Counted from the stretch's first letter, positions 44,267 through 54,696 are shown. The stretch: DNA of 63,719 bases from Myxococcales bacterium (GCA_020431405.1 JAGQIK010000214.1:1-63719); one strand, 5' to 3'. Notes: a model not told the origin generated them from the letters alone. Numbers and translations are program-made.

Positions 44267-46843
44267 GTGTCTGGCACGCTCATAACGGACCGTCGCGGCG
44301 CGAGCGCGACGTTCAAGATTCTCCGCCGGCTCGGCCAGGGTGGCATGGCGGAGGTTTATCTGGCGCGCCAGGAGGGCATCGCCGGCATTCGCCGCCTGGC
44401 GGTGGTGAAAAAAATCCTGCCGCAGTTCTCGTCCACCAGCAGCGTTGCCGAGATGCTGCTCGACGAGGCGCGCATCGCCTATCAGCTCAACCACCCCAAC
44501 ATCGTCCAGATCTACGACGTCGGCAACGAGGACGGGCAGTACTTCATCGCCATGGAGTTTGTCGACGGCTGCGACCTCGCCACGCTGGCGCGCATCGAGC
44601 GCCACCGCAAGACGCGCGTGCCGATGCGTCTGGCGCTAAGGGTCGTCTCCGAGGCGGCGATGGGCCTCGACTACGCCCACCGCCAGGTTGGGCTCGACGG
44701 CCGCCCGCTCAACCTCGTGCACCGCGACGTCTCGCCGCACAACATCCTGTGCAGCCGCGAAGGCGCGGTGAAGGTCACCGACTTCGGCATCGCCAAGGCC
44801 GTCGGCAAGCAGCACATGACCGAGGTCGGCGTGGTCAAGGGCAAGGTGCAGTACATGGCGCCCGAGCAGTACACGGGCGGCGAGGTCGACGCGCGCTCGG
44901 ACATCTACTCGCTCGGCGTGGTGCTCTACCAGCTGACCACCGGACGCCTGCCGCGCGTGACCAAGAGCGGCAGCCTCGCCATGAAGCGCGTGCTCGAGGG
45001 CAACATCCCGCGCCCACGCGAGATCCGCCCCGAGTACCCCGAGGAGCTCGAGGCGATCGCCATGCGCGCGCTGGCGCACAACCCCGCCGAGCGCTATCCC
45101 GACGCCGCCTCGTTGCGCGACGATCTGCTCGAGTTCGCGCGCGCCAGCGATCTGCTCGCCTTCCCCAAGGAGCTCGGCGACTACGTCAACGAGCTGGTGC
45201 CGCCCAAGCCGATCACCGACGACGAGGAGCGCTCGCAGTCGGTGATCGTCAGCCGCTCGCTGGCGGCCGATGGCAACAGCGGCAATACGCGGCAGGGCAA
45301 GGCGAACATGGCCGCCGCGATGGTCGGGGCGGCGGCGCGCGTCGACGCCGAGGACGGGCCGCGGGGCACCGAGGTCGTTTCGCTCGAGGAGCGTCGCAGC
45401 GCAGCGCGGCACGCGGCGTCGCTCGAGCTCGATCCCGATGACCTCGAGTCGGCGCCGGCGCTCGCCGAGTCGCCGCTGTCCGACAGCGCGCGCCGCAGCG
45501 TGATCCACACCGCGGGCGCTTCCGATCCGTTCGGCCAGACGGAGATTCCCATCGGCGGCGATCGCGGGCGCGAGTCGGGAACGGCGGCGGGGTCGATCTC
45601 GGCGCGCCTAACGCGCGCGCGCGAGCAGGAGGAGCGGGACTCGCTCGCCTCGTCGGTCTCCAAGAGCGGGCGTTTCGCCGACGGCGGGCGCACGCTCGAG
45701 GACCAGCTGCTCGACGGCGATCAGGGCTCCGATTGGGACATGCGCGTCACGCCCGACCAGAGCGTGCGCGACGGCGGCGGCGGTGGCGGCGGGCGGCGCG
45801 AGCGCGAGCGCGCGAGCGAGCGTGACCGCGAGCGCCGTGACCGTGACCGTGACCGTGACCGTGACCGTGACCGTGACCGTGGGCGCGGGCGAGTCGTGGA
45901 GCCCAGGTGGCCGGCCGGCGAGCAGGATGAAAAGACGCGCACCGGTCAGCTCGCGCCGGGGGTCGAGCTGCGTGACGCGCGCCCCGAGCGCGAGCGCGAG
46001 CGTGATAAGCGCGACACGCGCGACAAGCGCGACACGCGCGACAAGCGCGACGGGAGCCGCAGGCGTCCGGGCGTGGCCGTGATCGTGCTCGCCGCGGCGA
46101 TCGTCGCCGCCGGCATCGTCACCGGCGTGTGGGTCGCTACGCGACCGGCGGGCAGCGGCAGCGGCTCCGCTGTCGGCAGCGCCTCCGCCAGCGGCCCGCT
46201 GCTCGCCGCCGGCTCGCTCGAGATCCACATCGAGCCGGCCAGCGCCACTGTCGACATCGACGGCGCGCAGCGCTGCGCGAGCGGCCCTTGCCGCATCAGC
46301 GGCCTACCGCTCGGCCGCGAGCTGCTCGTCGCGATCCGCAGCCCGGGCTACAGCGTGTGGATGCAGCGCGTGGTGCTCTCGCGCGCCGAGCCGAAGTTGA
46401 TGCTCAACGCAAAGCTGCTGCACGACGGCAGCGGCAGCGGCACAGGCAGCGGCAGCGCCGCGCCGCGCCGACACAAGACGCGCCACATCCGCCGCCATCA
46501 CGCGAGCGGCACCAAGCACAGCGGCACGCGCCGTCACAAGACCAAGACCAAGACGGCCGTGCGCACCAAGACGCGGCGCGTCGGCAAGACCGGGCGCATC
46601 GTCGTCGTGCCCACCACCGCGCCCAACCCGATCATCGCCATCGACGTGCGCCCGGCGTGGGCCGAGATCTGGGTCAACGGCAAGAAGATCGGCCACACGC
46701 CGCGCGTCTTCGCGGTGCGGCCAGGCGTCTATCTGATCGAGCTCAAGAACCCGCAGTACAAGTATCACCGCAAGTACAAGATCCGCGCGGTGAAGGGCAA
46801 GAAGGTCAAGATCAGCGACCGCATCACGCCGCCGCGCAAGTAG
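44267..46843 (+). CDS. Ser/Thr protein kinase with PEGA-type C-terminal domains
   Basis: An 858-residue kinase starting at GTG 44267. Kinase motifs: glycine loop LGQGGMAEVYLA, Lys48, HRDVSPHN with Asp154, DFG at 172-174 and the APEQ segment. After about residue 290, a low-complexity region has Arg-Asp repeats (DRDRDRDR from a 6-nt repeat, and RDTRDKRD). One membrane helix (VAVIVLAAAIVAAGIVTGVWVAT, about 605-625) leads to two PEGA-like domains: SLEIHIEPASATVDIDG to PKLMLNAKLL and IDVRPAWAEIWVNGKKIG to KVKISDRIT. PEGA domains are periplasmic sensor-like modules. Start codon usage and a convergent second kinase 5 nt away are notable. Confidence 0.95.
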   Translation: MSGTLITDRRGASATFKILRRLGQGGMAEVYLARQEGIAGIRRLAVVKKILPQFSSTSSVAEMLLDEARIAYQLNHPNIVQIYDVGNEDGQYFIAMEFVDGCDLATLARIERHRKTRVPMRLALRVVSEAAMGLDYAHRQVGLDGRPLNLVHRDVSPHNILCSREGAVKVTDFGIAKAVGKQHMTEVGVVKGKVQYMAPEQYTGGEVDARSDIYSLGVVLYQLTTGRLPRVTKSGSLAMKRVLEGNIPRPREIRPEYPEELEAIAMRALAHNPAERYPDAASLRDDLLEFARASDLLAFPKELGDYVNELVPPKPITDDEERSQSVIVSRSLAADGNSGNTRQGKANMAAAMVGAAARVDAEDGPRGTEVVSLEERRSAARHAASLELDPDDLESAPALAESPLSDSARRSVIHTAGASDPFGQTEIPIGGDRGRESGTAAGSISARLTRAREQEERDSLASSVSKSGRFADGGRTLEDQLLDGDQGSDWDMRVTPDQSVRDGGGGGGGRRERERASERDRERRDRDRDRDRDRDRDRGRGRVVEPRWPAGEQDEKTRTGQLAPGVELRDARPERERERDKRDTRDKRDTRDKRDGSRRRPGVAVIVLAAAIVAAGIVTGVWVATRPAGSGSGSAVGSASASGPLLAAGSLEIHIEPASATVDIDGAQRCASGPCRISGLPLGRELLVAIRSPGYSVWMQRVVLSRAEPKLMLNAKLLHDGSGSGTGSGSAAPRRHKTRHIRRHHASGTKHSGTRRHKTKTKTAVRTKTRRVGKTGRIVVVPTTAPNPIIAIDVRPAWAEIWVNGKKIGHTPRVFAVRPGVYLIELKNPQYKYHRKYKIRAVKGKKVKISDRITPPRK
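45836..45880. repeat. 6-nt (CGTGAC) tandem repeat
   Basis: About seven and a half perfect CGTGAC units encode alternating Asp-Arg in the PEGA kinase. The 12-nt relative GCGACACGCGACAAGC repeats nearby (46010-46050). Repeat counts in multiples of 6 stay in frame. Confidence 0.9.
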
Positions 46844-46848
46844 GAGCG

Positions 46849-47901
<1,053 letters not shown>

Positions 47902-48024
47902 GGCCCACTCATTGTTCGGCGGCTTATCGAAAAAGACAAGCTGACGACTTCGAGGATTTTCGCGACCCCGACGCCGACAGGCGCTGCCCGCCGATCGTTA
48001 GTGCTGTGAAAGGGGACGCGAGCT

Positions 48025-48681
48025 ATGAGCAGGCATCAGGAAGGGACGCTCGAGGTCCGAACGCTGCGCTCGCTGGGCGAATACGTGCGGCGCACGCTGA
48101 GCCGGCGCAAGCAGCGCTACGCGGTGGGGCGGGCTTACGACATGGCGCGCGAGATCGCGCCCTATCTCGCGCCGCAGGGCCGCGTGCTCGACGTCGGCTG
48201 CGGCAACGGCTTCATCGCCTATCACCTGCGCGCGCTGCTCGGCGCCGACGTGTGCGGCGTCGACGTGCTGCCCGGCGCCACGGCTCCGATCACCTATTCG
48301 CGCTTCGATGGCCACGAGCTCGATTTTGTCGACGACAGCTTCGACGCGGTGCTGCTTTGCTACGTGCTGCACCACGCCGAGGACCCGGCGCGCCTGCTCG
48401 GCGAAGCGCGCCGCGTGCTACGCGAAGGCGGCCGCGTGGTGGTCTACGAGGACGTGCCGGTGACCAGCTTCGATCGCTTGATGTGCCTGCGGCACGACGC
48501 AGCCTGGCGTGGGCGCTCCGCCGCTGACGGCGGGGCCTGCACCTTTCAGCAGCCGAGCGCCTGGCGCGGCCTCGGCGAGGCGCTCGGTTTCGACGTCATC
48601 GCCGCGCGCCAGCTCTCGCGCCTGCGCGACATCGGCCACCCCGTGCGCCGCGCCTTCTACGTCTTCGAGAAGCGCCGCTAG
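48025..48681 (+). CDS. Class I SAM-dependent methyltransferase
   Basis: A 218-residue protein with the SAM-binding motif VLDVGCGNGFIAYHL (about 54-68), an acidic second strand end VCGVDVLPG, and FDAVLLCYVLHHAEDPARLL plus REARRVLREGGRVVVYEDV as motifs post I-III. Length and motifs are typical of UbiE-like lipid or small-molecule methylases. A Lys/Arg-rich N-terminal helix precedes the domain. No neighbour identifies the substrate. AGGGGA precedes the ATG. Confidence 0.88.
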   Translation: MSRHQEGTLEVRTLRSLGEYVRRTLSRRKQRYAVGRAYDMAREIAPYLAPQGRVLDVGCGNGFIAYHLRALLGADVCGVDVLPGATAPITYSRFDGHELDFVDDSFDAVLLCYVLHHAEDPARLLGEARRVLREGGRVVVYEDVPVTSFDRLMCLRHDAAWRGRSAADGGACTFQQPSAWRGLGEALGFDVIAARQLSRLRDIGHPVRRAFYVFEKRR

Positions 48682-48793
48682 CGCCGCGCGCGTCGCGAGC
48701 CGTTGCGAAGCGTCGTGAACTTGGTTCGCTCGTCCGCTCGCGGTTCGTTCCAATTGCATTGACGGTCGAGGAGCGGCGCGGCAGCCTCTCGCC

Positions 48794-49678
48794 ATGAACC
48801 GCATGCGTCGGCTGACCAACCTGTGGAGCTGGTTGCCCGCTTTTCGGGTGGTGGCCGAGACCGAGCACCTGCCGACGGCGGCCAAGACGCTCGCGGTGAG
48901 CCCGTCGGCGCTGTCGCGCTCGGTGCGGCTGCTCGAAGAGGCGGTGGGCCAGCCGCTGTTCAACCGCCTGCCGCGCCGCCTGCAGCTCAACCCGGCCGGC
49001 CAGGAGCTGCTCGAGAGCATCCGCACCGCCATGCGGCGCCTCGACGACGGTCTGCACACCATCGGCGGCGCCACGCTCATCGGCGAGCTTCGCATCGCCA
49101 CCACGGCGTCGACCGCGGCGTTGCTGGTGGTGCCCGCGATGGAGGCCGTGCGCAGCCAGAACCCAGGACTGATCCCCGAGCTGACGGCGATGTCGAGCGC
49201 GCTCGCTTTCGAGCTGCTGCTGCAAGGGCGCCTCGACATCGCGCTCGTCGAGGAGCGCGCCGCGCCGCCGCGCGACTGTGTCGGCGAGCGCCTGTTGGAG
49301 GTCACCTACGGCGTCTACTGCGGCGAGCGCCATCCGCTCTTTGGCGCGCGAAAGGTCAGCGACGAGGAGGTGCTCGAGCACCCCTTCGTCGGTCCGCCCG
49401 ATGGCGTCGACGACGGCTGGCCGCCGCAGCTGGCCCGTACCGTCGGCTTTCGCGTCTGGTCCTATCACCTCGCGGTGGAGCTATGCCGCGAGGGGCGCTA
49501 CCTCGCGACGCTTCCCGACCGCTGCGTCGAGGCGATGCCGAAAAACCGCGGCAAGCTCAAACGGCTGCCGGTCTCCATCGAGAGCAAGAGCGAGATCTTC
49601 GCCGTCTACCGGCGCCCCATGGGGGTTCGCGATCGCGTGCAGGTCGCCCTCGAGGCGCTGCGTGCGATGGCCGGGTGA
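48794..49678 (+). CDS. LysR-type transcriptional regulator
   Basis: A 294-residue regulator. The winged-helix DNA-binding domain (about 12-70) shows LPAFRVVAETEHLPTAAKTLAVSPSALSRSVRLLEEAVGQPLFNR with the usual helix pattern. The rest is the two-lobe effector domain, starting GELRIATTASTAALLVVPAM. It precedes the deacetylase gene by 41 nt on the same strand; LysR regulators often control adjacent genes, so it may regulate the deacetylase (inference). Confidence 0.93.
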   Translation: MNRMRRLTNLWSWLPAFRVVAETEHLPTAAKTLAVSPSALSRSVRLLEEAVGQPLFNRLPRRLQLNPAGQELLESIRTAMRRLDDGLHTIGGATLIGELRIATTASTAALLVVPAMEAVRSQNPGLIPELTAMSSALAFELLLQGRLDIALVEERAAPPRDCVGERLLEVTYGVYCGERHPLFGARKVSDEEVLEHPFVGPPDGVDDGWPPQLARTVGFRVWSYHLAVELCREGRYLATLPDRCVEAMPKNRGKLKRLPVSIESKSEIFAVYRRPMGVRDRVQVALEALRAMAG

Positions 49679-49718
49679 GCCACGACGAAGACGACGAAGA
49701 CGACCACGACCGACGACG
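49679..49718. repeat. GACGAA-type short repeat between the regulator and deacetylase genes
   Basis: The spacer is composed of GACGAA/GACGAC triplet-phased repeats (CACGACGAAGACGACGAAG...). The deacetylase ATG lies at its end; there is no strong ribosome site. Confidence 0.7.
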
Positions 49719-51626
49719 ATGAACGACAGCGACCCGAGACCCGATCGTTCCGAGACGCCGCCGACACTGCGCGCCCGCTTCGCGCTCGGTGCCAGCCGCA
49801 TCGGGCGCGCCTTGCGCGACCTCGGCCTGCCGCTCGCGCCGCGCGCCTACCTCGTCTATCACGACGACTACGTCGACGTGCCGCGTACGCGCGGCGCGCG
49901 CCACGCCTTCGACGCGCTGCGCCCGCAGCGCATCATCCGCGAGCTGCGCGGCCTCGGCCTGGTCAGCCGCCGCAACCAGGTGCTCGAGCCGAAGCCGCTC
50001 TCTCGCGCCGAGCTTTTGACGACGCACCCGGCGCCGTTTCTCGACGACATCATGCGCGCCGACCGCCTCTCGGCGCTGCTGCACGTCGATCCCGATCCGT
50101 TGCACCCGGACCCGTTCTACACGTTCGCGCTGCAGGGCGGCGGCACGCTGCTCGCCGCACGCCAGGCGCTGCTCGAGCGCGCGGTGGTGTTCAACCTCGG
50201 CGGCGGCTTTCACCACGCGCAGCGCGATCGCGCCGAGGGCTTCTGTCCGATCAACGACGTCGCCGTAGCGATCAACGTGCTGCGCCAGCGCGACATGGTG
50301 CGTCGCGTGCTCGTCGTCGATCTCGACTATCACCACGGCAACGGCACCGCGCTGATCTTCGAAGGCGACGACGACGTCTTCACCTTCTCGGTGCACGGCC
50401 AGCACTGGGCCGACATCGACCCGCACGCGGCCAACCTCGATATCGAGCTGCCCTCGGGCACTGGCGACTCGGCGTATCTCGCCGCGGTCAAAGAGGGCCT
50501 CGACGCGGCGCTGCGGCAGTTTGTCCCCGAGCTGGTGATCTACCTCGCTGGCGCCGATCCGCTCGCTGGCGACCGCCTCGGTGACTTCGCGATCAGCGAG
50601 CAGGGCATGCTCGAGCGCGACCTGCACGTCTATCACACCTTCGCCGCGCGCCGCGTGCCCTTCGCCGTCGCGCTCGCCGGCGGCTACGGCCCGCTCGCCT
50701 GGAGCGTGCCGTTCAACTTCATCTACAGCGTGCTGGCGGGCACGCCGATCGGTCAGCGCCTGCGCCCCTCCAATCTAGCCGCGCGCCTCGAGCGCCGGCG
50801 CATGACCACCGAGGAGCTGCGCGCGCTCGACAAGCTGCCGCTCGAGACGGTCGACATCCTCGCGCAGCTCGAGGGCGCCCCCGTCAGCGGCCGCTTCCTC
50901 GACTTCTACACCCTCGAGGCCATCGACGAGGCGCTCGAGCGTTACGAGCTGCACAACTTGCTGCGCGAGCGCGGCTTCGATCCGCAGATCGCTATCGACA
51001 CCAGCGAGAACGCGCGCCACCTGCTGCGCGTCTACGACGGCCCTCGACGCAGCCGCGAGAACCTGCTGATCGAGCTCGCCGCGCGCCGCGGCCGCCTCGA
51101 GCTGTGCGAGCTCGAGCACTACGATAGCGAGCTCGGCAAAAGCTGCGCCGCGCTCGTCATCGAGTGGCTGCTGATGCAGGACCCGCGCGCCAGCTTCAGC
51201 CTCGAGCGCCCGCAGCTGCCTGGTCAGGATCATCCCGGCCTTGGCATCGGTCGCTGGATCATCGAGCTTTTGCGGCTGATGGCGCAGCGCCTCGATTGTG
51301 CGGCGCTGACCAATCACCCGCAGACCTACGCCAACGCGGTGCTCTACGGGGCGGTGATGCGTTTTGTCGATCCCGCGCTGGAAGGGCGCTTTCGTGCGCT
51401 CGAGCGCGACCTCGGCCACCTGCCGCTTGTCGACGCGGCCTGGGCCGTGGAGCGCGGCGAGGTCTACGAGCTATCGCCCGACGAGGGTGTGCTGCGCTGG
51501 AGCGGCGAGGAGCAGATGCTGCCTACCGCGGGCGAGGTGGCGCGCTACGTCGACTCCGACGCCTACGCCGACGCCATGCGCGCGGCCTACCAGAGCACGC
51601 GCTTCGAGCTGCGCAGCCCGCGTTAG
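49719..51626 (+). CDS. Histone-deacetylase-family enzyme fused to an unassigned C-terminal domain
   Basis: A 635-residue protein. Residues about 40-370 form a class I/IV-like HDAC (acetoin-utilisation/acetylpolyamine type) zinc hydrolase: His165-His166 in GGGFHHAQRD, zinc ligands Asp203 and His205 in VVDLDYHHGNG, Asp290 in YLAGADPLAGD, and Tyr323 in LAGGYGP. All catalytic positions are present. About 390-635 is an extra domain with SRENLLIELAARRGRLELCE, IEWLLMQDPRASFSLERPQLPGQDHPG split over two segments, and LTNHPQTYANAVLY, which looks conserved but belongs to no family I can name. It converges on a kinase gene with a 4-nt stop overlap. Substrate unknown. Confidence 0.85.
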   Translation: MNDSDPRPDRSETPPTLRARFALGASRIGRALRDLGLPLAPRAYLVYHDDYVDVPRTRGARHAFDALRPQRIIRELRGLGLVSRRNQVLEPKPLSRAELLTTHPAPFLDDIMRADRLSALLHVDPDPLHPDPFYTFALQGGGTLLAARQALLERAVVFNLGGGFHHAQRDRAEGFCPINDVAVAINVLRQRDMVRRVLVVDLDYHHGNGTALIFEGDDDVFTFSVHGQHWADIDPHAANLDIELPSGTGDSAYLAAVKEGLDAALRQFVPELVIYLAGADPLAGDRLGDFAISEQGMLERDLHVYHTFAARRVPFAVALAGGYGPLAWSVPFNFIYSVLAGTPIGQRLRPSNLAARLERRRMTTEELRALDKLPLETVDILAQLEGAPVSGRFLDFYTLEAIDEALERYELHNLLRERGFDPQIAIDTSENARHLLRVYDGPRRSRENLLIELAARRGRLELCELEHYDSELGKSCAALVIEWLLMQDPRASFSLERPQLPGQDHPGLGIGRWIIELLRLMAQRLDCAALTNHPQTYANAVLYGAVMRFVDPALEGRFRALERDLGHLPLVDAAWAVERGEVYELSPDEGVLRWSGEEQMLPTAGEVARYVDSDAYADAMRAAYQSTRFELRSPR

Positions 51627-52765
51627 TCTTCGTAGCCGTCGCCCTCCTCGGGCAGCGGCTGCTGTGGACCGGTGCGCGCGGCGGCGATCGGAGTGTTGGC
51701 GTCGGAGTCGGTCTGCGAGGCCGCAGCGCCGCCGCGGCGCGCGCCACGAGAAGTCCCGTCGAGGCTGCCGTCGAGCGGGATGCGAAGCGGCGGACGGCTC
51801 TGCTCGGGCACCGGCGGCGGCGCGGTCGCGCTGCGCTGGCGCAGCCTCCGTCTGGCCGTCACGGCGGCGCGCGCGATCACACGCGCGTCGGTGCGCCGGT
51901 TGATGCTGCGCAGCAGGCTCGCCAGCGCGCGCGCCATCTCGTCGGCGTCGGCAAAACGCGCCCCCGGCTCGCGTTCGAGCGCGCGATGCACGATGCGATA
52001 CAGCGCGTCGGGCAGGCCAGGGCGCTGCGCCGCCAGCGACGGGATCTCCGCGGCGCGCACGCCGAGCACCAGCTCTACGTCGTCCTGGCCGGTAAAGAGC
52101 TTGCGGCCGGCGAGCGCCTCCCACAGCACGACGCCGACGCTGAAGAGGTCGCTCTGCACCGACGGGTCGGCGCCGAGCGTCAGCTCGGGTGCCAGATACG
52201 AGAGCTTGCCCTTGACGATGTCGGGGTTGGTGATGCGCCCGCGGTCAGCGGCGCGCGAGAGCCCGAAGTCCGTGACCTTCACCACGCCGCCCATGCCGAC
52301 GAGGATGTTCTGCGGGTTGATGTCGCGGTGGATTACGGGGCCGCGGCCGCGCTCGTGGGCGGCGCCGATCCCGCGCAGCACCTCGATGGTGATCGCCGAG
52401 ATCAGCGGCCACGGCGTGTGCGCGTTGACGAGCCCGTAGGCGCGCAGCAGCCGGCCGAGGTCGAGCCCCTCGATCCACTCCATCACCAGGAAGTAGCGCC
52501 CTGCCTCGTCCTCGCCGAAGTCATGGATCTGCACGATGTTGGGGTGCAGCAGCTCGGCGCCGACGCGCGCCTCCTCGACGAACATCGTCAGAAACTGCCG
52601 GTCCTCCTCGAGACCCGGCAGGATGCGCTTGATCGCCACCGGCCGCCGAAAGCCCGCCGCACCGAGCGTGAAGCCGCGCCACACGCTGGCCATGCCGCCG
52701 CGTCCCGCGAGCTCCTGCAGCTTGTATTTGCCGGCAATGACGGTGCCGGCGCGATCGATGGCCAT
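51623..52765 (-). CDS. Ser/Thr protein kinase with Arg/Pro-rich tail
   Basis: A 380-residue kinase. Glycine loop AGRGGMASVWRG, Lys46 in VAIKRILP, Asp148 in VIHRDINPQN, DFG at 166-168, and SYLAPELTLGADPSVQSDLFS mark an intact kinase (about 12-280). The tail is basic then Pro/Gly/Asp-rich and contains no membrane helix. A TPR protein is encoded divergently at 52843 with 77 nt between starts. Its stop overlaps the deacetylase stop. Confidence 0.93.
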   Translation of the reverse strand: MAIDRAGTVIAGKYKLQELAGRGGMASVWRGFTLGAAGFRRPVAIKRILPGLEEDRQFLTMFVEEARVGAELLHPNIVQIHDFGEDEAGRYFLVMEWIEGLDLGRLLRAYGLVNAHTPWPLISAITIEVLRGIGAAHERGRGPVIHRDINPQNILVGMGGVVKVTDFGLSRAADRGRITNPDIVKGKLSYLAPELTLGADPSVQSDLFSVGVVLWEALAGRKLFTGQDDVELVLGVRAAEIPSLAAQRPGLPDALYRIVHRALEREPGARFADADEMARALASLLRSINRRTDARVIARAAVTARRRLRQRSATAPPPVPEQSRPPLRIPLDGSLDGTSRGARRGGAAASQTDSDANTPIAAARTGPQQPLPEEGDGYED

Positions 52766-52842
52766 ATCCCCCGTGCCCGCGACGCCGTGGCTGCAGCGGC
52801 TGCTTGCGTCGCGCCCACGCCCATTATTACTCTACTAGTCCT

Positions 52843-53637
52843 ATGAACGAAGGTGGAGTGCCGTCAATTCGAGCACGCCTGCAGGCGGCACTCGACGAGT
52901 CGTTCTCGGAGGGCGCCAGCGACACGCGCGCCGCGCGCGTCCTGCTCGACGATGTCGATGGCGTGCTGGCCACCCTCGCCGGTAATGACGCCACGCTGTG
53001 CCGTCTGGCCGGACAGCTGGCGCATCGCGGCGTGGGCGACGTCGACCGCGCGCTGCGCTATCTCGACGCGGCGCTCGAGGCCGACGCCGAGCTGGTCGAA
53101 GCCTGGATCGCCAAAGGCGTGGCGCTGACCGAGGCGCGCCGCTACGAAGACGCCATCGCCTGCTTCAAGCGCGCCACGGTGCTGCGTCCAGACGAGGCAG
53201 AGGCGCACTACCTGCACGCCGTGGCGCTCGTCGCCATGGAGCGCTTCCCCGAGGCGCTCGACGAGGTCGAGTCGGCGATCGCCATGCGCCGCGATCACTT
53301 GCCGTGGTGGCAGACGCGGCTCGATCTGATCGGCCGCCTCGGCGACGAGGCGCGCCGCGAGCGCTGGTACGACGAGGTCGCCGAGCTGGTGCGCGACGAC
53401 GAGGCCGGCCAGACGACGCTCTTGACGCAGATGTGGTCGATGAACGCGGTCGATCGCGTCTCCGTGCAGCTCGACCGCGCCGCGCTGTTTCTGCGCCTGG
53501 GCAAGCTCGACGACGCGCGCGCCGCGCTCGAGTCAGCCGCCGTCGGGCCGAGCTGCCAGGACGAGGCCCTCGTCGCGCGCGCTCGCACGATCGAGGCGCG
53601 CATTGCCGGTTCGGCCACAAAGCCCGCCGGGGAGTGA
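52843..53637 (+). CDS. TPR-repeat cytoplasmic protein
   Basis: A 264-residue protein from the ATG at 52843 (MNEGGVPSIRARLQ). Two to three TPRs are seen (WIAKGVALTEARRYEDAIACF and YLHAVALVAMERFPEALDEV). No signal peptide or membrane helix. The stop overlaps the ATG of the GST-like gene. It may act as a scaffold for the redox proteins or the divergent kinase (inference). Confidence 0.85.
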   Translation: MNEGGVPSIRARLQAALDESFSEGASDTRAARVLLDDVDGVLATLAGNDATLCRLAGQLAHRGVGDVDRALRYLDAALEADAELVEAWIAKGVALTEARRYEDAIACFKRATVLRPDEAEAHYLHAVALVAMERFPEALDEVESAIAMRRDHLPWWQTRLDLIGRLGDEARRERWYDEVAELVRDDEAGQTTLLTQMWSMNAVDRVSVQLDRAALFLRLGKLDDARAALESAAVGPSCQDEALVARARTIEARIAGSATKPAGE

Positions 53638-54344
53638 TGGCATTGAGCACCTACAGCACCGTTAGCTCCTGGGTCGTCTCGGTCTCGCGGCTGGGGCGCG
53701 GCTACGTCGCGACGCTCGGCGGCAGCCAACCGCGCCAGCCGATCGAGATCTTCGAGTTCGAGGGCTGTCCGTTTTGCCGCAAGGTGCGCGAGGTCGTCAG
53801 CGAGCTCGACCTCGAGTACGTCTGCCGCCCCTGCTTCAAGGGCTCCAACAATCGGCAGCGCGCCATCGAGGTCGGCGGCAAGACGCTCTTCCCGCTGCTC
53901 GTCGATCACGACGCCGGCGAAGTGATGTACGAGTCGGAAGACATCATTAGCTACCTGACCGATCGCTACGGGCCCAAGCACCGCTCCGGCCTCTCGCGCA
54001 CGGTCGCGCCGCTCAACACGGCGGGCGCGATGCTGGCCAGCGCCCTGCGCCCCACGCGCGGCTCGCGCGTGCGCCCCGAGTGCGCCGATCGCGAGCAGCC
54101 GGCCGAGCTGCTCGAGCTGTGGAGCTTCGAAGCGTCGCCCTACTGCCGCAAGGTGCGCGAGCGCCTCGGCGAGCTCAACCTCGACTACCTCGTGCACAAC
54201 GTCGCAAAGAAGAGCGCGCGGCGACCGCAGCTGGTCGCGCTGGGGGGCAAGATGCAGGTGCCCTATCTCGTCGATCCCAACACGCAGACGGCGCTCTACG
54301 AGTCCGAGGACATCAACGCCTATCTCACCGAGACGTACGGATGA
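53637..54344 (+). CDS. Tandem thioredoxin-fold (glutathione S-transferase N-terminal) protein
   Basis: A 235-residue protein made of two glutaredoxin/GST-N-like domains. The first has IFEFEGCPFCRKVREVV (Cys44-Cys47) with KTLFPLLVDH and YESEDIISYLTDRYG. The second repeats the pattern: LWSFEASPYCRKVRERL (SPYC, one Cys kept), MQVPYLVDP and YESEDINAYLTETYG. The tandem form is found in a GST-like family of uncertain role. It starts on the last base of the previous stop, and bolA follows with an ATGA overlap. Redox or iron-sulphur function is suggested by the CPFC site and BolA neighbour. Confidence 0.88.
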   Translation: MALSTYSTVSSWVVSVSRLGRGYVATLGGSQPRQPIEIFEFEGCPFCRKVREVVSELDLEYVCRPCFKGSNNRQRAIEVGGKTLFPLLVDHDAGEVMYESEDIISYLTDRYGPKHRSGLSRTVAPLNTAGAMLASALRPTRGSRVRPECADREQPAELLELWSFEASPYCRKVRERLGELNLDYLVHNVAKKSARRPQLVALGGKMQVPYLVDPNTQTALYESEDINAYLTETYG

Positions 54345-54661
54345 CCATCACCGAGCAGATCCAGCAGCGCGTGCGCGAGGCGCTCGCCCCCGAGCACTTC
54401 GAGCTCGTCAACGAGAGCTACATGCACAGCGTGCCGGCAGGCTCGGAGTCGCACTTCAAGGCGATCATCGTCTCGGGGCGCTTCGAGGGGCAGGGCCGCG
54501 TGCAGCGCCAGCGCACGGTCTTCGCCGCGCTCGGCGAGCTGACCGGCCGTATCCACGCGCTGACGATGAAGACGCTCACGCCCGCCGAGTGGCGCGAGGC
54601 GGGTGGCGCGGTGGAAAGCCAGTCGCCGCCGTGTCTCGGCGGCTCGAAAGCCGACGGCTGA
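54341..54661 (+). CDS. BolA family protein
   Basis: A 106-residue protein with the BolA pattern: REALAPEHFELVNESYMHSVPAGSESHFKAIIV across two segments with the conserved HxVPxGSESHFK, then RFEGQGRVQRQRTVFAALGEL and HALTMKTLTPAEW. BolA proteins bind monothiol glutaredoxins and iron-sulphur clusters. Pairing with the tandem GST-like protein gives a natural partner. The final 10 residues are extra. Confidence 0.95.
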   Translation: MTITEQIQQRVREALAPEHFELVNESYMHSVPAGSESHFKAIIVSGRFEGQGRVQRQRTVFAALGELTGRIHALTMKTLTPAEWREAGGAVESQSPPCLGGSKADG

Positions 54662-54696
54662 CGGCAGCGCCGCGCTGGCTGCGCGCTGGACGCCTG

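Noticed and set aside
45836-45880. Low-complexity Asp-Arg run as possible sequencing error or frameshift site
   Set aside because: The 6-nt unit keeps frame, and PEGA domains follow in the same frame, so it is a genuine in-frame repeat.
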